A stretch of 64,000 nt of DNA from NCBI RefSeq assembly GCF_020536995.1, contig NW_026273343.1:186001-250000 (forward strand), written 5' to 3'. This DNA is from Dreissena polymorpha. Lineage: Eukaryota; Mollusca; Bivalvia; Myida; Dreissenidae. The position numbers and the translations under genes were made by a program. Below, piece after piece: positions 51,201 to 62,294 of the stretch (position 1 is the stretch's first letter; every line of letters starts with the position of its first letter). A model generated the notes under the pieces. It was not told where the DNA came from, ran no database searches, and saw nothing but the letters and a program-made list of their open reading frames with translations.

Positions 51201-54200
51201 GAAATGGAGCAGCACCGCAACCGCCTTACACGCCGCCTGAGAGTAAAAAGGTTAGAGTTTATATTTACAGTCTGCTTTTGATGTTGGTACATCTCCAGTC
51301 GACTTAAGCATCAAATCGTCTCTTAACACTTCGCTCAGTATGCAACCACGGCACATTGCCTTTTTCTTCATAGGTATGCCGGAGTGAAGATGGGCAAGTT
51401 CGGGAGTTATGTTTTGCTCAGAAATATTCAAGTGTGTGTGTGGGGGGGGGGGTCTGGGTGTTATTCGAGCCAAGGACCATCCGATTTCTATACGAGCTTT
51501 CTACCACTCCACAACGGTTCTCAGTAAAACAGGAATGTAGTTCCCATTCGATTTCGCAAAACAACTTGTTTCGGATCAGAAAATAGTTAATATTTTACTG
51601 CTGCTTATTCGCCCAACGACAACTCATAGTCGTTCCGCTGTGTTGCATTTTTATTCATGGTATCAGTACTTCACATCATTGTAAAATGGAGAATAATTTA
51701 TCATTTATGTCAATGAACAAAAGTTTGTCAGATAAACAAAGATACAACTTTAACTATGAAGTGCCGATAGGTCTTGTTTTAGCCTTGTTCATTTGACTAT
51801 CCCGCCCACCCCCCCACCCCGAAACCCGTACATTCTATCTTATTATATTGTATGTGTGCATTATATGTGTAATTGCTAACGCTTTGGTCACGCTGCAGCG
51901 ATGATCAGCTGCAGAAGAACAAGCCCAGTAAACGATTGCTAATTCAGCTAGATGAAAATATTACATACGTGAGTATATGATACGAGATTTGTATGCTGAT
52001 GAGATGCCCTATGAGGCGGAAAAACATGCCTTATGCGATTAGTTCTACCTGGTTCCGGTGTGCGTCGCTGGAGGACACAAAAACCAGCTGACCCATCATG
52101 AGCGCCAGGGAGAGGTTGAAATGTATCAGGATCTTCTCGTTACCCAGCATGCTGTTCCGAAAATAAGAGCCTCGTTCTTTTAAAACTGGTCTTTATGTAT
52201 GTTCGTAAAAATGTGGTCCCAGATTAGCATGTGTAGTCCACACAGGCTGATCAGGGACGACACTCTGCGTTTTTATGGAAGTCTTTTCTAAACGAAAGTC
52301 CAGTTAAAGAGGAGAGTGTTGACCCTGATTAGCCTGAGCGACACTTTACGCATATGCATTTCGCTCAGTTTTCCTAGAACCAGGCCCATTAAATGATCGC
52401 TTTTTATAAGTGTGTTTCATGTCATGAACGTAATTACATTATCAATGTATAAGAGCAATACCAGTGTTTTTTTCAGAATACTACAACTTTGTGACGAAAC
52501 GCTGTTTTTGTACTAAATCGCAGTAAGCATGGAATGCCAGTGAAATGATTGCAAAACGCCTATTTGGAACACGTTATCTGGTAAAAATGGTATCGGGATG
52601 AATTCCTTTACGTAATAATGATCTAACGTTGAAATGTCGGGGTTCTCGAAAAGCAGATTTTTTGTTTAGTCTTTGGAGAAAATATTATAGTAGATATCTC
52701 TAAACCATTTTGGGGCCGTACACAAAACGTATATGAACTTAAATGTAATCTAATAAGATGAGTAATGAAATATACATTTACTACAAAGTTCTCTGTTAAG
52801 AAAGTTTGAAAGTGTCGGTGTGGGAGGGAGATCACCTTCTTTAGGTAAACGTAAGCTATGATAGTCATAAGAGAGTTTGAAAGTGTCTTGGTGAGGGGGG
52901 AACATTTTCTTCAAGTACACGTAAGATATGATAGTCATAAGGAAGTTTGAAAGTGTCTTGGTGGGGGGGGGGGGGTCACTTACTTCAAGTACACGTAAGA
53001 TATGTTAGTCATACGGAAGTTTGAAAGTGTCTTGGTGGGGGGTCACTTACTTCAAGTACACGCACGCTATGATAGTCATAAGGAAGTTTGAAAGTGTCTT
53101 GGCGGGGGTGAAATTACTTACTTCAAGTACACGTAGGCTATTAGGGTCATCAGTAGACAGGCAATAGAGAGGCTGCAGCCGACCGTGGTCAGAGTAAACA
53201 GCGCATGGCGGTTACCAAGTGACATCTAAAGTGCAGAAATGTATTATTACTATTTTTGTAAATGCGCCGGCTAATCTGAGACGACACTTTACGACTATAA
53301 TGTGATGACGATGGTGATGAAAGTATTGGAAGTATTTTTATTATTTTGATGGGGACGATTATGAAAACGATGAATATGATGATGCAAATGATTTACGCCG
53401 TTTATGATAGTGAAGATGATAATGATGATCATGCTTTCAATGTCGTTTATTGTGAAAATTTTGACGGTGAGTATAATTGCGATTGTTTTGTTAATCATTA
53501 TTGTGATTATGTGATGAGGATATAATAATATCAACATGTAAATCTGTTTTGTGTATACTTGTATACGCTACTTATCATATTTGTTATTTGATACTTTGCA
53601 TGAATGAGAATGACAATGCAATCAATCAAGGCGGACATAAGAATGCAACTCACGTCCTTGGTTTCCACGTACATCACCAGCACAGCGAAGTTGGTTAGAT
53701 GATTGCAAGTGCACGTGGTGTGCGAGGCGTTCTGATCCACCACCGTACATTCGGCACTCGACCAGGCACTGTTAGGGTTTGTTGAAAATAGTGTTAATTA
53801 CTATTTTTATGACGGCACGCGAGGGAAGCAGCATTGTGAAAATTATACAAAAACAAACGGATTGTATACCATTTATAAAATCAATTGTTGTACCGAAAAC
53901 TAACCGCGTCTGGTCTTTGCAAGAACTATTTGTTATATGCTAACGTATGCAAGCATAGTAAATGGGGCTTGATTCTATCTCCCAAATAACGTGTTGTACG
54001 AAAGTCTTGTATCGTAATGTGTTCTATAGTATGGTTCTTTTCGGTCTATTTATTACGTCTGAAGATGTATAGTTCAGTTTGAAAGACGTTACACGGACAT
54101 TAGAAGCAACTTAAAAATAAATTTTATTATATAACAGCAAAATTCTAAAAACTTCAATTAAAATATCCTAATCAAACATGCAACAGAGTTAATCAAAGTT

Positions 54201-57200
54201 AAAATCCACATGCACTTACCTCTTGGCAAAATCCCAGAAGACGCATTCCCTCGAGGCTTCTTCTTTATGCTGTATAAATATTATACGATTGCATCGAGAT
54301 ATGAGCGTGTTGTATGGTGTGCATGTACATCTTTTTTGTACAGCTCTTAAACGAGTTAATGCCAACAGTTACGACATTATGTTAAGATAAGAAAAATGTA
54401 GCTTACTAACTTATCCGCTGTAATTAACGCCAGTTAAAAGTCAATTCAAACACACGTCAAATTAGTTTAAGATATTGGAGGCCAAATCGAGTACAATAAG
54501 AAATAATACTTGTGTTCATTTAACGGTGCAGCGATTTTATTAGAACTTAAAATGACAGTAGAAGTGCTTTTAGATTGAAGTAACACCACCTTTTGACTGC
54601 AAAACACACGAAACAAGAGGTTTATTCTTAGTCATCCCTTGTAAACAGTACATATTTAAATGTAAAGTCTTTATACGGATACAGTCGTTTATGTAAAATA
54701 TTGATTTAATACGATATTATGTTTCTTTGAATCTACATGGTTACTTCCATGGCATTCTATGAAGTTTTATCTTCCCAAACCAGCAACCTAAAGATTTTGG
54801 TTGGCAAATAAATGTTACGTTGTAAAGTCAACAGGATTTGTCTACCTAAAATAGTATGTGCGGACTTAAATTAATATCAGTAAGTCTTATACAAATTGAC
54901 CTTTATTTATGTAACTATTCTTATATGTTTGTTAGATCGCCGAGATTTCATTTATACGATGAGATTTGCATATCATTTATATGAATCAAATTATTGTTTT
55001 TGGGTTCTGTTGTTCAATACACATCTTTTAAGGAGCAATTATCATACCTTCGATACAAAGGTTTTCATTTCAAACGTGATCGCACTAGCTGTATCCAAAG
55101 AACGCTTTTTGGTCCTGTTTCCTGCAAAACAATTAGTTTCGCAGTGTTATGTTGCATTTTAAAAATCATTTGTCCGTGTGTTTTATTTTGGTCTCTGTTA
55201 TAAGATTTTCTAGTGGTTACATGTACAGGTATATACTTTTTTATTTCATTTATATTTAATAAACACGAATAATTATTTGATTGTGTGTAGATCAAAATTC
55301 TTACGATTTGTCATTTTTCCTCAATTGACAGAATCGGTGGAAAATTGCGGACTTAATCTTGAAATAGTTCCGACGCGCCATTCGAGAATTCAGTTTACCA
55401 TTAAGTGTATACCCTATCATGTTAAATTATGTGCATGCACTGATACCTAATTACCATTCATTGCATACACTGCGATCTAGGCGCATTTTATAGCGTGCAC
55501 CGTGAATTGGGTACCATTACTGACATAAACTGTGACCTACGTACAATAAATTGCTTAGCCTGTAACATATATACGGTGAATTACATAAACTGTTACCTAC
55601 ATACCATTAACGTCACGACATACTAGTTTGAATCCCTATTGTAGTTTAACGTAAAACGTTCAATATTAGTAAAGAAAAAATATTGTGAACGTTGTAGCTA
55701 TTATAGGTATACATTTTCCTTGAATGCATTTAAGAAATGAAAACGGTGGGTCATGAGATAGAGAATAGTATGTTAAGATGATTTGTTTATACCATTGCAC
55801 ATATCATATAGTTAGTATATTGTAACCTCCAATGCGTTGACTGTGACCAATTACGTACATTCAAAAGCATGCACTTGGGCAAACATACAACTAATTGCAT
55901 GATCTGAAACCTACGTACCATTTATTGAGTACACTGTGACCGCCATCACGTGACTGCTTACGTGCGCATTTGTTGCATTAACGAACGACTTTACGCCGTG
56001 ATATGTAACGGTTGATATTCGAATACCTGCAATTTTTGTAAACAACCAGAGATGTCTAAAACCTTATAAATAATGCAAAACATATACAGAGCCGCATCTT
56101 CAACACTAATGTTTAATTCATTTGCAACCAAAAAAAATCAAGAAATATTAGAATCGAAATAAAATAAACAAAGCCGCTGTTAGTTAGTCAAAAAAATAGT
56201 GTTGTCCTTAGTTGTTTTCGCTCTAATACAATATTAATTGCGAAGCGTTAAAACTCCAAAGCGTTACTAATAAAACTGCGATATGTCATACATTTATGTC
56301 TTCAAAAAACAAACATCGATTAATGAAATATCCGAATATTCATTAACACATTATTAAAGATTATACATCATAAAGAAGAAAACAGAGGAACAAACCTGAG
56401 GTATTTAGATAGTTAAATATATTTCCAGTAAGTGTAGCTTTCATGTCTGAGCCCGGTTTGTCTACCACGGTGACAACTTGTCCAGCCGTTTGGTCGCATG
56501 ACCTCACAACGTGGCTGGAAAAGTCTTAAAACGGAAGAAATATTCACTCATTTATTTTAAGTACGTTTACTTAGGTGTGTACATTGGTTGTTAGATGTTA
56601 GCTGTTACGCACCTGATCTTCATGACATTTTTACATTAGAATGCATGTTTACGAACTTGCTTTGCATCATATTTAATTCATAGATATGCGCTCGGACTTT
56701 AACAGATGTTAAAATCATAATGTACTGATTTTCACCAGATATGCCCAAGACTTTCCATGCGATCGTCCTACAATAAAAGCCTTACCGTTCTCCTATGCGC
56801 GTTGATTTCTGACAAAACTTTATTAAACAATCCGACTTGAAACTATACCAAGTTTGGCTCCGTATGTATGATACTGTCTTACTAATACTGTTTGTGCTGA
56901 TATCAATGCGATCCCGAGGGGTATCCAACTTGTCTGCTAGATGTTCTGCAACGACCATTATGTCCACGAAAGCATCTCCCTGTTTATTACATACAGCAGC
57001 TTAATGTTCCGACAAAAAACAACAAATTGCAACCATCTGGCTTACAGCTCTATAGAAACACACGTACATGACACTATGTGAAATGTTTTGAGTTCCATAT
57101 CGCAACAAATATGATGTTACAAAAGTGTTGATTTTGTTTACAAGTGTCGTGTATCTTAGATGCACGTACCAAATTACGCATCGCTTTATTTGAGGTTGCA

Positions 57201-60200
57201 ACAAGAAAGGCAAAAAAGTACATGCACAATCACTCAAGGCTACAGCACTCCGTATGCAAGATAAACACATGTTTTTAAATGTTTACAGAAAGGATTCGAC
57301 TTTTGTCATAACATTTTTTGTATTATAATAAATAATTTGCAACAAGGTTATCTACTCAAACATGCACAATTTTTAATGAACTGTTTTGGATATACTGAAA
57401 CCCAAATGTCAAAACTCTCTTTTATAAACTCCAATTTACATGTATTGCAATGATTTAAATACGCAGAACACTTTGTCCCTGAAACAGTGGTTTTAAAAAC
57501 AGTAAAATTGTATTTTGAATGTATAACAAAGCAACCTTAAGTTGACTTGATTCAGCCAAGGCACTGCTGCTAGCGACCGTGTTGGAAACAGTAACACCAA
57601 ATTCCTGGAAAATAACACTGTTGGGGATGAAAAAAACTTACAATAATATACGTTTAATATAAAAATGAACAAAGATTACATTTTGACCGAAAAGCTGCTA
57701 ATTTGTTTAATTAAATTCTCATTCTGTTGACATAATAAAACACGAAATCGTAAACAAATATGTACTTTTAGAGATGCGGGAATAACGAGAAAAATGAAAA
57801 CTAGTACATGAAAGAAAATATCGTTAACGTATGAGATCCTTTGCTCTACAGGACATCAAGTAGTCTGCTTTTCAAAACCTTAAAATACAGCTGCCTATTA
57901 AATAACATGAGTTTTATGAAATCATAACATGATTATTTCGAAAAAGCGTAGTTCAAGCGAAATCTAACCTCGATGGTTGTTTGGTTGACGCGGGGTTTGT
58001 CCTTCAGCGCTTTCAGCAGACGTGTCAGATTGCTCAGTTCCGGTGAACTGATGACGTGATTTTCCGTGAGAAGCGGTAAATGTAACCGAGAAACATTTGT
58101 ACGTAAACGACCATTTTCCGCTTCCGCGTTCTCTTCGGAAACGTGGAATGAAACCTCTGTGATCGGCACGGAACTGTTCTGGCCCCCCGGAGAGCCGTTT
58201 ATCAAAGCGCTGATGGGATGCCCAACGAAAAGTCCCGGAAAAGGAAGAGGCGGTGGCTTGTTTGTCGCCACCGTTGACGACATTTGCCTCTGCAATGAAA
58301 TGTTTCCTTTTTCTGCTTTTTCAAAAATCTCGTTTAGAAGCTCAGAAAATTCTATTGTTTTCGTACCGTTTTCCCCGTCTGGAACGTTTTGCAGAATTTC
58401 GTTGCTGAGCAAGCCAATTTGTGATGTTCGGTTGCAGATTTTACTGGCGTCACCGTCGCGGCATTCGGAAGATAATGTTTGAACAGGAGGTGTTGTTGAT
58501 GACGACGTCAGTGACGACGTCAGTTTGTCATTTGAACACGTAGAAGCTGTTGAGAAGGTTGGAATGCTGTGGTCTTCCTCTGACATAGTGTCAGCTAATG
58601 TTCCATTGACATCGCTTTCCGTCGATTCCGACGATGTTGTTGCCACGTGCGAAGTACTTGCATTTATAGACAAGACGTTCTCGTTTAAATTCAAATCTTT
58701 GACCGACATATCTGTTTGCGCTACATCAATATTATTCATTTCACGTGCATTCGCAGCATGAGTTTCATTGTCAATAGTAAGATTGTCGGTGTTAATGTTT
58801 CCAATCTGATCTAATGCATAGTTGACGAAAGCTTCAGTTGACACGATATACGTGGAGTGGTATGATGTCCCAATCGGCGCATCGTTAGGACCAGAGTCGG
58901 ATGGTGGATCGTGTCGCTCGCTGAGAATCGGTTGCACTTCGCTATCACATCCTTTATTATATCCTTCGATTGAGAACGTATACTAATTTAACTACTACAA
59001 TAATTATGTACATTCGTTTTATAATGAAATCATAATATATAAAAAATATTTCTACATCAGTAGGCTGGTGAAAAATATGTGTATGTGTATGCAATTACGT
59101 GTAAGATAAAAAAAAATAATGGCATTAATTGACTTTGCTGTTCACCATAAATGAAGCACGAACTGTCACTAAAAGCGAAAGACTCTCCTTCCTAGAAGAG
59201 TTGTCGTTCGTTACGCATACACACTCTGTATAAACGGGACTTGTTATCAGTTTGGCCAAATGATACTTTCCAAGAAGTTGACATGGAGCAAATATGAGCA
59301 TATAAGGATAATAAGGACAGTTTTTAAAATTATATGTTTGTTTCTTTTTTATCATAAACCAAACAATTTAGCAATCAATAAATCATAACAAAGCAGAATT
59401 ATAGAATATAAAACGTTTGGGCGTATATTCTAATTGTAAAAATAAAGATTGAATATGTAAGTTTCAAAATAATTTTTTTTTTAATTGTAAACAAATGCTC
59501 AATTTAATGTTGATGTGTGTTTTACTTGTGAAATATGTACTGTATTGCATGCATATGTTTGAAAAAAAAATACTTCATGTTGTATAGTTAATAATTCAAT
59601 TTATAGTATATAATACACTGCTTATGACGAAGTTTAATTTCCACACTTTAAAATAGCATATGTTACATGATTTCGTTTTGCAAAAAGAAATATCTAACCA
59701 CGATACTTTTTGCCAGAAACTTTAACGTCCTGTATTAGTAGCAAATATCGGCCTATTCTAAAGATCAGGGACAACTTTCAGACAGGCTGACCGCGTATAG
59801 ACCTTTAGATCTTACGAGTTAAATGACATTACTATTTCGATGAATGACAAAACGTTGTATCCATCGCTTTAAGGTGTGATATTGATATATTATCAGCATA
59901 CCCATTTACTTTTTTGTGCGTTCCTTCATATACGCCCATATAAAAATATGGCTTATTATGGGAACACCTGCGGTGGGTTGCGGCGGGGCGGCGGCAGAAA
60001 CGATGGCCACTCAATATTTCAAAAAGTTTCAATCAGATTATCATAGAACTTGTGAAACGCTTTAACATTGGCAAATAAACATTGTTCGCTATATAACTCA
60101 AATAGTTGTACTCATCTATAAGGACGTCACTTTTCAAACAAGTTTGCTCACCAGATCGCCAGAGAAAAAATCAAATTTTAACTTTATCCGGATCAAGGCT

Positions 60201-62294
60201 AATAAAGGTTCTCTTATTCCATGCAATAACTTTCTCTTGAATAACTTTAATGACGCTTTACATATGGTTAGCGAAAATAGACACCCAGATCTGAATAAAA
60301 TGTGGGGCTCGTAAAGTCAATGGAAAGAACAAGTGTCGAATGTTGCTTTTGTGTTATAATTTTGTTTATAGATAACTTGCAAAGAGGCTCGAGTTCCGCC
60401 GATCGAGTAAAGGTAAACATCACTGAAGCTAATAACATAAATACCTGACTTGTTACTACATTTTTCGGCCATCCGGTATTATTTCAAACTCACTGTTAAC
60501 ATACCTTTAATGGGTTTTTTTGGTGACACATTGGATATTGTGTTAATGTTATGATTTATTATTAAACCACGTGAGTAAGGACTAAATTTCGATTCAGCTT
60601 CATATTTTAATGGAATAAGACTGATTCCAGGCAACCATGCTTTTTTAAAATAAGACTTGCTAACCATTTTCGCATACAGTTACATTCATTGGTGTACTGC
60701 AATCCTCCAGGTAGAGCGAACCATGTTTCAGCGTAATACAGCGTTTATCATCGTTGATAGTGTCGTTCACGTCAACAACGCGCTCGTTCAGCGATTCGCG
60801 CCAAGTTCCTGGACGAGAGAGCCAATCAAAGTAGCGAGAACTTTGATTTACGTGAATCACAATTGCGCCGATGAACACTGTGGTCGCTTGTGCTGAAATT
60901 TTCGTTCATGACTATAATTTGTATGTTGTTATTCTTGTTAGTTATTTTACACACAAAAATGGTTTTTGGAGCTCTTGTATGTTCGGCTGGCTTGTAAGAC
61001 CATTTTTGTAAAATGAAGCATTTCCTATTTCAAAAAGTGTGATTTAGAAATAAGAACATTTGGTCAGATTTAACTTCAAGCTTTCTTTTGATATGTTTAT
61101 ATTGTGACTAGTTAATGGAGCAATATTGATTAAAATGTTGCCGATTCATACAAAGTCATGGTAAATTTTGCTTATAATTACATATAAACAACATGACATT
61201 CATCGAACAACTTATTTATTTAATATTGACAATTTAAAATTTAAAACTAGTATACACTCACATATGTTTAACACACGCAGCGTTTCAATGGCATATACAA
61301 TGTCACTAAACGTAAATATGGCGCCGCCGTCAGTTCGACATGTCCTGTTCGCATACGTAAAGTTGCCGCCACCGACGGTCCATATACATTTCTCATCCAA
61401 AATGCGGAATGCCGGAGAGGACAAAACTGGAAAGACAAAGAGTGTGGTTAAGTCATGCAGATTTAGTTCACAAAATATTTTTACAAGGATCTGGGCCAAT
61501 AAAACCGAGGTTACGAGCGAAAAAAATAGAAATTCTTGTTAATAAAACCTCAACCAAAGCAGTTCATATTTTGTTCATTATTACGAAATAATTATGTTAA
61601 ACGGATTCATAGCTTTATCTTGTTAAATGCATCTTTATACACTCCGGCCCATCGTTTGTTTGATAAAACAAAAACAACAGATTGATCTTTTCAATACATA
61701 GAAAACCATATATCTGCTCAACTAATACAAACAAATGAAAATTCAACAATTTTTTTTCTAAATAATTTTTTTTTTCATGATGCAGATATAATAAACAAAG
61801 AAAGGCTATCTTTCCCATTGTCATGCTTGTATTCTTTTTACGCCTCAGATTGAATATATTTGAATAATTTGTACATATTAAAGATAAGTTATTTATCTAA
61901 AAATATAATAATATAAAAACATAAAACAAAAGTTTGATTTTGTTTAATTTTGAAACGAAATAACATTTTTAAATACCAATTATAATAATTACATGATAGC
62001 ATAATATACTTAAATTAAAAAAAATATATGAGTGGGGATGTTACATCAAATGCAATAAAATACCAAATACGACATACTTGAAAATGGAAAAAATGATCCG
62101 AACATTTTGCGTTTAGCTTTGAATTCACATATTTGTTCAATATGTGATGAAAGTAAATTATCGAATAGAAATTGAATAATTTGAACTTGTGATGTTTAAT
62201 TAGAAAGAATCAGAAGGGTGTTAAAATAAATCGGCTACGTACCTGCATAGCTAACCAGCGACATCGATATTAACAGAAAAAATCTCATTTTCAT
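46628..62294 (-). CDS. Gene A: adhesion G protein-coupled receptor with N-terminal C-type-lectin-like domain
   Basis: Seventeen exons give 934 codons: 62243-62294, 61262-61426, 60665-60892, 57969-58963, 57536-57604, 56883-56979, 56396-56524, 54220-54262, 53654-53768, 53122-53225, 52049-52151, 51135-51236, 50640-50764, 49712-49778, 48675-48760, 47994-48156, 46628-46789. Borders are GT-AG and phases match throughout. Order: signal peptide (1-17), C-type-lectin-like domain (31-146), Ser/Thr/Asn-rich stalk (150-480), GAIN domain with GPS (about 481-631), seven TM helices (632-881), basic tail (882-934). The family self-cleaves at the GPS and signals through a tethered agonist; the GPS here looks competent. 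A lectin-type domain on this receptor class suggests binding of glycans or matrix, which is inference. Introns above 300 bp are AT-rich and hold only the repeats listed separately. Least certain: the last exon and the exon 8 acceptor (two AG choices, both in frame). Confidence 0.87.
46907..47165 (-). mobile_element. Possible LINE remnant
   Basis: An open minus-strand stretch reads SYKLWCGNEYLL, then DITVLKRIDRFCTGFHLL. The spacing of L-W, D-I..L-K-R and R-F-C resembles the post-RT region of LINE proteins. It is short and unsupported by other motifs. It lies in the last intron of gene A. Confidence 0.3.
47994..53225 (-). CDS. Gene A exons 10-16: seven-transmembrane domain
   Basis: TM1 (53122-53225): LTTVGCSLSIACLLMTLIAY. 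TM2 (52049-52151): ILIHFNLSLALMMGQLVFV. TM3 (51135-51236): FMASFSWMLVEGIALYLCC, including the class-typical W-M-L-V-E-G. TM4 (50640-50764): YILLGWGLPLLIVIISVA, then YG in the loop. ECL2/TM5 (49712-49778): CWLSVKEGLIWAFMGPMLVV, carrying the conserved Cys-Trp. TM5 end/ICL3 (48675-48760): MNMFVLGLVVKVFLTLK. TM6-TM7 (47994-48156): LLPLLGLTWILGLL and NTVQGMCIFFLHC. All family B2 hallmarks are present. Intron positions cut nearly every helix boundary. Confidence 0.94.
48198..48288. repeat. (AAT)n microsatellite
   Basis: About 30 AAT units with one GAT break, in intron 15 of gene A. Its near end lies about 42 bp upstream of the exon 16 acceptor on the minus strand. Confidence 0.97.
49798..50045. mobile_element. 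MITE copy 3 (GTGCGTAAAGTGTCGTC family)
   Basis: Left end CGCTCTGTGAAAACGGGGC and right end TTGTCTCAGAGCGAG are inverted. The interior has ACAGGCCTATCAGGGGCGGC, GGAAAGTGTCGTTCCTGG and CGACACTTTACGCACATGCA. It lies in intron 13 of gene A, its left end about 19 bp from the exon 14 acceptor. Confidence 0.8.
52167..52388. mobile_element. MITE copy 4 (same family)
   Basis: Left part has AAAACTGGTCTTTATGTATG and CACACAGGCTGATCAGGGAC; right part has GCGACACTTTACGCATATGC and CTCAGTTTTCCTAGAACCAG. It lies in intron 10 of gene A, its left end about 15 bp from the exon 11 acceptor. Confidence 0.78.
52801..53150. repeat. Minisatellite, about 5 units of 67-72 bp, built from an exon end and its splice donor
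   Basis: Units start at about 52801, 52870, 52942, 53016 and 53084. Each begins AAGTTTGAAAGTGTC, has a G-rich middle, then TTCAAGTACACGTA and ends near GTCAT. The last unit includes the final 29 bp of gene A exon 10 (the end of TM1, reading AYVYLK on the minus strand). The third and fourth units keep the exon-intron border TACTTGAA|GTAAGT. The first two have lost the donor. Confidence 0.9.
53262..53298. mobile_element. MITE copy 5, end fragment (same family)
   Basis: GGCTAATCTGAGACGACAC followed by TTTACGAC matches one end of the family. Only about 37 bp remain. It lies about 36 bp from the exon 10 acceptor of gene A. Confidence 0.5.
53654..57604 (-). CDS. Gene A exons 5-9: GAIN domain and GPS
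   Basis: Exon 5 (57536-57604) reads EFGVTVSNTVASSSALAESS. Exon 6 (56883-56979) reads DIMVVAEHLADKLD, the helical GAIN-A part. Exon 7 (56396-56524) reads FSSHVVRSCDQTAGQVVTVV. Exons 8 and 9 encode the GPS: CVFWDFAKSAWSSAEC, then CTCNHLTNFAVLV. All four GPS cysteines and both tryptophans are in place. The cleavage site H-L|T falls between residues 617 and 618, and the tethered agonist would begin TNFAVLV, close to the consensus TxFAVLM. Confidence 0.93.
57969..58963 (-). CDS. Gene A exon 4: mucin-like stalk
   Basis: One 995-bp exon encodes about 331 residues rich in Ser, Thr, Asn and acidic residues, with many N-x-S/T sequons and Ser/Thr runs such as TSSLTSSSTTPP. The second half turns more ordered (ELLNEIFEKAEKGN) and ends near the start of the GAIN domain (NLTRLLKALKDKPRVNQTTI). 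Probably an O- and N-glycosylated spacer. Two AGs 12 bp apart (58964 and 58952) are possible acceptors, both in frame. Confidence 0.85.
60665..61426 (-). CDS. Gene A exons 2-3: C-type-lectin-like domain
   Basis: Exon 2 (61262-61426) reads KCIWTVGGGNFTYANRTC. Exon 3 (60665-60892) reads ATTVFIGAIVIHV, then a Trp-rich middle (DWLSRPGTWRESL) and RCITLKHGSLYLEDC...VTVCE. The six cysteines at residues 31, 47, 124, 137 and 146 plus the order W...C...L.D..C....CE fit a long-form CTLD, although only five of the expected cysteines are visible. The EPN/QPD and WND calcium-sugar motifs are missing, so calcium-dependent sugar binding is not predicted. Three N-glycosylation sequons are present. Confidence 0.75.
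62243..62294 (-). CDS. Gene A exon 1: signal peptide
   Basis: MKMRFFLLISMSLVSYA, a textbook short basic start plus hydrophobic core, ending at the donor G|GTACGT in phase 1. Met3 is an alternative start. No shorter model joins exon 2 in phase. Confidence 0.8.

Noticed and set aside
52623-52938. Minus-strand frames reading YVYLK repeats as coding exons
   Set aside because: They are minisatellite copies of the TM1 exon end; no acceptor or continuing transmembrane sequence.
58066-58482. 138-codon plus-strand frame
   Set aside because: Shadow of the gene A stalk exon on the opposite strand.
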